From the IMG/VR virus record IMGVR_UViG_3300006919_009379, positions 1 through 38,490 of that record: 38,490 nt of DNA; one strand, written 5' to 3'. The translations under genes and the position numbers were made by a program. The notes under the pieces were generated by a model. The model was not told where the DNA came from and did no database searches. It saw nothing but the letters and a program-made list of their open reading frames with translations. The DNA is from a virus. Positions 33,862-38,490 of the stretch are shown here, piece after piece; positions within the stretch are counted from its first letter, which is position 1; each line of letters opens with the position of its first letter.

Positions 33862-34304
33862 GATAGAAATAAAGATTTTTCGTCAGCTCTACGTTTAACT
33901 AATCCTGGTAAGATTTTGCCGCCTGCTCTTCTCCACTTCCAGAATTCGTCTGCCGCACCTTCGTAGTCACCCCTGTTGAGTTTTGCCCTGAGCGTACTCG
34001 ATTGAAAGTTTCCAAGACCCACGTTAAATGAAAAAGACACCAAAGCGTCAAATTGACCCTGCGAAAGATAGACTTTCGAGAGTCTTTCAATACCAATTTC
34101 AAAACGCTCAAGATCTTCGAACAACAATTCATCGACTTCTTCATCTGTGAGCACCTTACCTTTCCATTCCTTTGGAAGAGATTTACCATCACCTATCAAA
34201 TGACCAACACCTACTGTCCACAAACCAATTGGGTCTTGATAAGGCTTCCTAACAAAACCCTCATGGTGTTTGATCATATTGACACACTTGTCACTTACCT
34301 TCAT
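33858..34304 (-). CDS. GH24 (T4-type) lysozyme, endolysin
   Basis: This 148-residue protein is a glycoside hydrolase 24 muramidase that cleaves peptidoglycan between N-acetylmuramic acid and N-acetylglucosamine. The catalytic triad spacing Glu15-x8-Asp24-x5-Thr30 is exact ('HHEGFVRKPYQDPIGLWTVG'), followed by 'VGHLIGDG'. 'GQFDALVSFSFNVGLGNFQ' and 'WKWRRAGGKILPGLVKRRADE' are standard C-terminal lobe blocks. There is no signal peptide, so release depends on the adjacent holin. Its ATG overlaps the holin stop as ATGA. Confidence 0.95.
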   Translation of the reverse strand: MKVSDKCVNMIKHHEGFVRKPYQDPIGLWTVGVGHLIGDGKSLPKEWKGKVLTDEEVDELLFEDLERFEIGIERLSKVYLSQGQFDALVSFSFNVGLGNFQSSTLRAKLNRGDYEGAADEFWKWRRAGGKILPGLVKRRADEKSLFLS

Positions 34305-34753
34305 TTTTTGACCGCTCTAGACCCAAACCAGAACGCAATAATTGCAGCAAAGATAGATTGCGTTTCTTCTGACCAGAGTGTGTTTGCGACTGTTGTGACA
34401 TCACCACCATCACGGAGGACCACATAGACAGCTACTCCCTCTACAAAGAAAAATAATAAAAAGAAAAGATATGTAATCATAGGTCTTACAGAAGATCTCA
34501 TATTGTTAACCCATGTAGATGCATGCTCAGCTGATTTTGCATCATGCTCTAATAAAGATGTCTCTCTTTGAATTTCAGCTTGTAACAACATAGCCTCTGC
34601 TTTTTGAGACTGTAACTTCTCTTCTCTTTCTATTTGGAGTTTCATTACCTCCAACTCATGTGATTTATCTTTAGCATCTTGTGCATAATCTAAAAGTTTA
34701 GGAACAAAAGATGTACCAAAACCTAAAGCTGTACTAATAATAGTTGAAATCAT
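34301..34753 (-). CDS. Holin of the three-helix GTA type
   Basis: This 150-residue protein resembles the family of three-TM holins first described for gene transfer agents. A weakly hydrophobic N-terminal helix (1-22) is followed by a long charged coiled-coil stretch (about 25-80, 'KSHELEVMKLQIEREEKLQ'). A strong membrane segment follows (about 91-115, 'MITYLFFLLFFFVEGVAVY'), then a short C-terminal one (about 131-145, 'SIFAAIIAFWFGSRAVKK' including the basic tail). AAGGAG at 34760-34765 and a late promoter match precede it. It is coupled to the lysozyme gene and should form the membrane lesion that releases lysozyme at lysis. Confidence 0.8.
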   Translation of the reverse strand: MISTIISTALGFGTSFVPKLLDYAQDAKDKSHELEVMKLQIEREEKLQSQKAEAMLLQAEIQRETSLLEHDAKSAEHASTWVNNMRSSVRPMITYLFFLLFFFVEGVAVYVVLRDGGDVTTVANTLWSEETQSIFAAIIAFWFGSRAVKK

Positions 34754-34769
34754 AATTAACTCCTTTTTA

Positions 34770-34777
34770 TATTTATC
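34770..34777 (-). promoter_or_regulatory. Late promoter-like GATAAATA for the lysis cassette
   Basis: Leftward GATAAATA in the gap and at the very end of the upstream gene, followed by AAGGAG (34760-34765) and the holin ATG at 34753. T4 geometry places the start near 34764, close to the Shine-Dalgarno. This would let the lysis genes be expressed independently of the gp5 operon. Confidence 0.5.
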
Positions 34778-37004
34778 CTGTTAACTGGCCACCAAAAGCT
34801 AGTTTATCTACCACACCATCTTTATAAAGTATTTTTTTATCATAAACTTTCATATTTTCTACTAAGAAATCTACAGTGTTGTTTGCAAACTGTGTTGAAT
34901 CTTTAAAACCTTTTTTGTTCCATATACCTACTCCATCCGGTAGCAAATCATATAGGTCAGTTACTGGCAAACTTCCCGGTACTCTTACAGGTACTTTATA
35001 ATTTGTATCTTCGAGAACAAACAATTGAGCTTTATATCTAGATTCAGCGGCTGGAGACCTTACACCTAGATATAAATCTCTAGCATAAGGAATAGCGTAA
35101 TCCATAATTAATGTTTTCATATCAGATCCAAAACGACTATAAGCTCTTTTAATTCCTATTTGATAAACCATTTCTTCGATAGCTTCTCTTTCTTCTTGTG
35201 AACCAAAGCCTTCTTCGTAGTATATTATACTTTGTCTTACACCTCTCCTGCTTCGTGGTTCTTTAGGAAAACGTGTAGACAAAGGATATTGAGGACCTGC
35301 TTTAAATTCTTTCCAGCTAGGTAACCATTCTTCATCTTTTAAATCTAAAAATGCGTTTAATCTATTTTTCCAAGCTTGTCTAAAAGTATCAAAGTCTGCT
35401 AAGACTGTCTCTGTAGGTTCTTTAACAAAACCGGAAGAAGATGCAGTAGCTTGTGCATTTGCTAAAGTAGGACTTTCAGCTACATTGTTTTCCGGTTCAG
35501 CTTTTATTACCGGTTCTTTTTTAGGTTGAGGTTTGTTTTCTTTATTTTTAATAACTTTTTCTTCTATTTCACCTGTTGTAGGATTTTTAAATTCTTCCTT
35601 AACAATCTTTACACCAATAGCAGGTAGCTTACAAGGATCTAATGGAGTATTTTCTGTTGGGTCAATTGGTGGGACACCTGCAGTTGCTGGTGGATCTATT
35701 TCTTTTTTATATTTTACTTTTACTTCTGCTCTTACTTCAAACAAATATAAATCAGTACCTTCGACTCTCCAACCATTTAAATCACTTTTATTCATATTAG
35801 AAAAAAAGTTATTACCTTCTTTCTTAGTCATAACTTCGATAACACCATTAGCCCCGCCAGCTAAGTCTGGTAAAGCTATAGCATTAGTAGCTGTACTTCT
35901 TACTGTAGTTTCGACTGTATAAACTGCAGGTTCTTTGTTTGCGTTAGCTAACGCTGTGTTTAATAAATCGCCTGATTGAGCTGAACCTAGTAGAGCAGTA
36001 AAATCGTTACCAAATTGACTAGCTGCAGAATTAATTTCATTAGCTATATTACCTACTACTCCACCAGCACTAGCAAAAGCATTGTTAATATCATCTAAAA
36101 TATTCTGTGTGGTAGGAAACTTACCTGTTGTAGCGCCATCAGCTGCTGCTTTAGAAGTTTCACTACCTTCACCTTTATATTCTACTTTATATTCTTCATA
36201 TAAATTATCTGCTATTATAGAACTATTATCTTTTAAAAATTTATATTGCACAACATTAAAGAAAAAATTGGTTCCTTTTTTTCTAGCTTGAACTTTTTTA
36301 ATAGATGTTGCTTTCTCTAAATTAATTACATTAGACCCTTTATGGTACTTTACTTTATCTACAATAACTACAGCATCTGTTGCTTTTGGTGGGATATTGG
36401 CATCTTTTCTTACTTTATCTATAATAGAATTAGTACCATCAAACACCCCTTCAAAATTATCTTTAAATTCTGCTATTTTTTCATCTAATAATTTTTGTGC
36501 TGCTGATGTATCACCGCTTTGAATACCTTTAAAAGCAGCCGCGGCTTTTTTTAAATCTGCTGTTGATGTTCTTAAATCTTTTCTCTCAGCATCATCTTCT
36601 TTGGTGTATGTTACTTTAATTTTTTTATAATTAAAGTTTTTACCAGCTTTTTTGACATATACAACAGGTTGAGCTTTTTCATTTTCTCCAACTGTCCAGC
36701 CATCTGTAACACCTTTATTTTTACTACTATAAAAATTAGAACCTGGAGACATAACTTTTACATTTTTTACTTCTACGTAATCTAAAGGTAACAATACATT
36801 ATCTCCTGATCCTACGATAGATCTTGTAATATAATTCTTTTTACCATTAGCTTTTTGTTCAGCCATAAGTTTATCGACATCAATACCATTAGTAAGAATA
36901 TCATTTAATTTAGCTTCAGCTTTTTTAAATCGAGAATCGTTTTTAATTTGTTTAAACAAATCTCTCTGTTGGCCAACGGATGGTGTTTTAATAGTACATG
37001 CCAT
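34773..37004 (-). CDS. 743-residue putative virion protein with three internal repeats
   Basis: I do not recognise a named family. The protein begins with a helical segment, then shows three similar beta-rich blocks near residues 78-135, 212-277 and 362-436. Each has a 'G-x-N-F' turn ('PGSNFYS', 'KGTNFFF', 'EGNNFFS') and ends in 'V-x-Y-K/T-x-E' ('VTYTKED', 'VEYKGEG', 'VKYKKEI'). Pro/Lys/Glu-rich linkers follow (about 437-510), then a mostly helical C-terminal domain of about 220 residues with 'FDTFRQAWKNRLNAFLDL' and 'EEWLPSWKEFKAGPQYPLS'. No Asp-Ser-(Asp/Glu) tripeptides are present. GGAGG precedes the ATG. Its place after gp5 and PAAR suggests a tail-tip, hub or peptidoglycan-interacting protein; this is inference. 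Confidence 0.5.
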   Translation of the reverse strand: MACTIKTPSVGQQRDLFKQIKNDSRFKKAEAKLNDILTNGIDVDKLMAEQKANGKKNYITRSIVGSGDNVLLPLDYVEVKNVKVMSPGSNFYSSKNKGVTDGWTVGENEKAQPVVYVKKAGKNFNYKKIKVTYTKEDDAERKDLRTSTADLKKAAAAFKGIQSGDTSAAQKLLDEKIAEFKDNFEGVFDGTNSIIDKVRKDANIPPKATDAVVIVDKVKYHKGSNVINLEKATSIKKVQARKKGTNFFFNVVQYKFLKDNSSIIADNLYEEYKVEYKGEGSETSKAAADGATTGKFPTTQNILDDINNAFASAGGVVGNIANEINSAASQFGNDFTALLGSAQSGDLLNTALANANKEPAVYTVETTVRSTATNAIALPDLAGGANGVIEVMTKKEGNNFFSNMNKSDLNGWRVEGTDLYLFEVRAEVKVKYKKEIDPPATAGVPPIDPTENTPLDPCKLPAIGVKIVKEEFKNPTTGEIEEKVIKNKENKPQPKKEPVIKAEPENNVAESPTLANAQATASSSGFVKEPTETVLADFDTFRQAWKNRLNAFLDLKDEEWLPSWKEFKAGPQYPLSTRFPKEPRSRRGVRQSIIYYEEGFGSQEEREAIEEMVYQIGIKRAYSRFGSDMKTLIMDYAIPYARDLYLGVRSPAAESRYKAQLFVLEDTNYKVPVRVPGSLPVTDLYDLLPDGVGIWNKKGFKDSTQFANNTVDFLVENMKVYDKKILYKDGVVDKLAFGGQLTG

Positions 37005-37006
37005 AA

Positions 37007-37297
37007 TTAACCTCCAGCAAACACATTAGATGAACCAGCAGCTACTGATGTACAACCACTAATACCATCTCCTACTCTACCAGCTCCTTTACCGTTTACA
37101 AATACTGTTGAAGAACCAGACGCGATAGGAGCAGAATGGCCAGGGCAAGGAACAGGAGGTAACAAGTGACCAGTGTTATTATCTCCTTGTCTTGACCAAG
37201 GGATTGCATTTACAAATACATTAGGACTACCTGCAGCTCTTGTCATTCCTGAGCAGTGTGGAACATCTGCGTCACCAATTCTTGTTGCAGCTGGCAT
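37007..37297 (-). CDS. PAAR-domain tail spike tip protein
   Basis: This 96-residue protein is a PAAR-repeat protein that sharpens the tip of the gp5-type spike. It has the repeated 'V-F-V-N' and 'R-x-G-D' blocks ('NVFVNAIPWSRQGD', 'TVFVNGKGAGRVGD', 'NVFAGG') of the family. Candidate ligands for the bound metal at the tip are His14, Cys15, His44, Cys51, His54 and Cys82. It lies two genes downstream of gp5, as expected for a partner of the spike. Its ATG shares one base with the stop of the preceding gene. Confidence 0.93.
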   Translation of the reverse strand: MPAATRIGDADVPHCSGMTRAAGSPNVFVNAIPWSRQGDNNTGHLLPPVPCPGHSAPIASGSSTVFVNGKGAGRVGDGISGCTSVAAGSSNVFAGG

Positions 37298-37494
37298 TAT
37301 TTTGTCTCCCTACTCATTAACATTTGTAAAGTTGAATTGAACATGGCTATCTCTTCGTGTTGTTCTTCTGTGTGTGGTTCTGGGGGATATATTGGTTCAA
37401 AAGAAATTAAATTATCAAACGAATCAGGAATATCAGATACGTTGTTGTATTCTTGTAATTTACCATTCAATAAAATAACAAATTTTCCTGTCAT
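37297..37494 (-). CDS. Small acidic protein between gp5 and PAAR
   Basis: This 65-residue protein starts 'MTGKFVILLNGKLQEYNNV' and ends in a helical, Glu-rich segment ('EEQHEEIAMFNSTLQMLMS'). No domain is recognised. One-base overlaps on both sides (TAATG) show it is part of the gp5 operon and make it very likely to be real. Small genes occur at this site in other T4-like marine phages, as far as I recall, without known function. Confidence 0.6.
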   Translation of the reverse strand: MTGKFVILLNGKLQEYNNVSDIPDSFDNLISFEPIYPPEPHTEEQHEEIAMFNSTLQMLMSRETK

Positions 37495-38490
37495 TAGTTC
37501 AAATCAATCCTTGCTGCATCAACATCTAAGTTACCTGTAATAGCTGTAGTTTGGTTTCCTTCAAACGATTCAGATACATCACCTTTTACGTGTTCAGTTT
37601 TTGTGCCTTGTTTAACATCTATACTTACATTACCTTCGTTTACATTAACTGTTTTATTTAAATCAACATCAGTTATCATATTTGATTCTGTTTCCATTGT
37701 AAAGTCTTTGGTTGACTTAATATCTAAAGTACCTGTAATAGCTTTGTTTTCATTACCTATGGTAATTAGATCTGTATTACCAATTACAACTCTTCCGTAA
37801 TCTTTTTTAATTGTTCTTTCTTCATTACCAGTAATTGTAGTTCTCATATCTGAATCAACAATTCTTAATTCCATGCCACCAATACGTTGTGTATAATCAT
37901 CTGTAACATTACTCACAAAATCATTTCCTGTTTCCTTAAACTCAGAATTTTTAATTTTAGTTTGTTTTGATCCTTTAATATTTTGTGTATAATCACCTTC
38001 TACCTCTAAATGATAGTTACCTTTAACTAACATTCTTACATCTTGATCTACGGTAATATTCATATTACCTTTCACATATAAATTATTACCTTTTAGTATA
38101 AGTTGATAATTGTCTCCTACAATAGTTTCAGTTTTGTTTCCAGAAGCATTAATTTCGTAATTTGTACCTGATGTATGAAATTGTGCAAGTCTTTCATTAG
38201 TAGGAGTATCATCCACTTCAATAGTATGACCTGACTCTGAAGCTAAAACTTTATTAAATGGATAACTAGTAGACGCTCCTTCCATAACTTCTGGAGTTGA
38301 CCAAGTAGGTCTATTGTAATATGATTCATCCTTATCTTCTGCTACAGTTGTGACTTTAGGAGGTACAGCTGTTTCAATATCTTCTACTCTTATATCTGCT
38401 CTGGTAAAATAAGAAGGATGTTCTTTGTAATTAAAAGTTGCTGAAAAAGGTTGATCATTATCATATATTGTACTGTAAGGATGCACACCA
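37494..38490 (-). CDS. gp5: gp5-like baseplate hub spike protein, C-terminal part (cut at right edge)
   Basis: The frame is open to the right edge, so the N-terminus is missing; a GTG at 38486 is probably internal. Visible parts are a linker, then 'FNKVLASESGHTIEVDD' followed by 'TPTNERLAQFHTSGTNYEI', the end of the OB-like domain shared by T4 gp5 and VgrG proteins. About 220 residues of repeats follow with V-x-G-N/D turns ('ETIVGDNYQLILKGNNLYVKG'), the triple-stranded beta-helix of the spike. A lysozyme domain is not visible in the part present. The spike pierces the outer membrane, capped by the PAAR protein encoded downstream. Confidence 0.88.
   Translation of the reverse strand, partial: GVHPYSTIYDNDQPFSATFNYKEHPSYFTRADIRVEDIETAVPPKVTTVAEDKDESYYNRPTWSTPEVMEGASTSYPFNKVLASESGHTIEVDDTPTNERLAQFHTSGTNYEINASGNKTETIVGDNYQLILKGNNLYVKGNMNITVDQDVRMLVKGNYHLEVEGDYTQNIKGSKQTKIKNSEFKETGNDFVSNVTDDYTQRIGGMELRIVDSDMRTTITGNEERTIKKDYGRVVIGNTDLITIGNENKAITGTLDIKSTKDFTMETESNMITDVDLNKTVNVNEGNVSIDVKQGTKTEHVKGDVSESFEGNQTTAITGNLDVDAARIDLN

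Noticed and set aside
33899-34427. Alternative frames over the lysozyme and holin genes
   Set aside because: Both underlying genes have clear family motifs and coupled starts; the alternative frames have none, including no convincing Rz-type spanin.
1-38490. tRNA genes, CRISPR arrays, integrase and attachment sites
   Set aside because: I found no cloverleaf-like CCA-ended segments, no regularly spaced direct repeats outside the coding repeat, and no integrase or recombinase; intergenic space is almost nil.

Overview
The window looks like part of the genome of a marine T4-like myovirus. The evidence is a run of T4-type baseplate, neck and tail genes (gp5, PAAR tip, gp25, gp6, gp7, gp8, gp14, gp15), T4-style late promoters (TATAAATA and NATAAATA forms), very tight gene packing with 1-13 base overlaps, and strongly AT-rich DNA. 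The style resembles myophages of SAR11 or picocyanobacteria. That host placement is inference; no marker in the window fixes the host.

Layout. Bases 1-101 hold the start of a leftward gene with a SPASM-like Cys pattern. A 14-base palindrome at 127-140 carries a late promoter on each strand. Bases 155-8567 are a rightward run of ten overlapping or abutting genes: a nitroreductase-like protein, a GT-B-like glycosyltransferase, a DegT-type sugar aminotransferase, two more nitroreductase-like proteins, a radical SAM protein, a NodU/TobZ-type carbamoyltransferase, a DxD glycosyltransferase, a methyltransferase and a second DxD glycosyltransferase. This reads as a pathway that builds and attaches a tailored sugar or small molecule; its target is not shown by sequence.

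From 8560 to 28397 all genes run leftward. In transcription order they are gp25, gp6, gp7, gp8, a 1910-residue DUF4815-like structural protein, a 42-residue Cys-rich peptide, a 59-residue coiled-coil protein, a 255-residue structural protein, gp14, gp15, three further structural or fibre-like proteins and a 166-residue conserved phage protein. Two paralogous adhesin-like proteins (28450-33861) are set into this leftward block on the opposite strand. To their right, again leftward, come gp5 (cut by the window edge), a small protein, a PAAR tip, a 743-residue protein with three internal repeats, a three-helix-type holin and a GH24 lysozyme.

The most striking signal is a tripeptide, Asp-Ser-(Asp/Glu). 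By hand count it occurs about 100 times in roughly 7,000 residues of ten virion-type proteins (gp7, gp8, gp14, gp15, both adhesins and others). It is absent from gp6, gp25, PAAR, the lysis genes and the ten-gene pathway. Serine in it is encoded by both TCN and AGY codons, so it is selected as protein rather than being a DNA repeat. In the adhesins it recurs every 18 residues exactly. One testable idea is that it is a modification site (for example for the glycan made by the neighbouring operon); metal binding and helix capping are alternatives.
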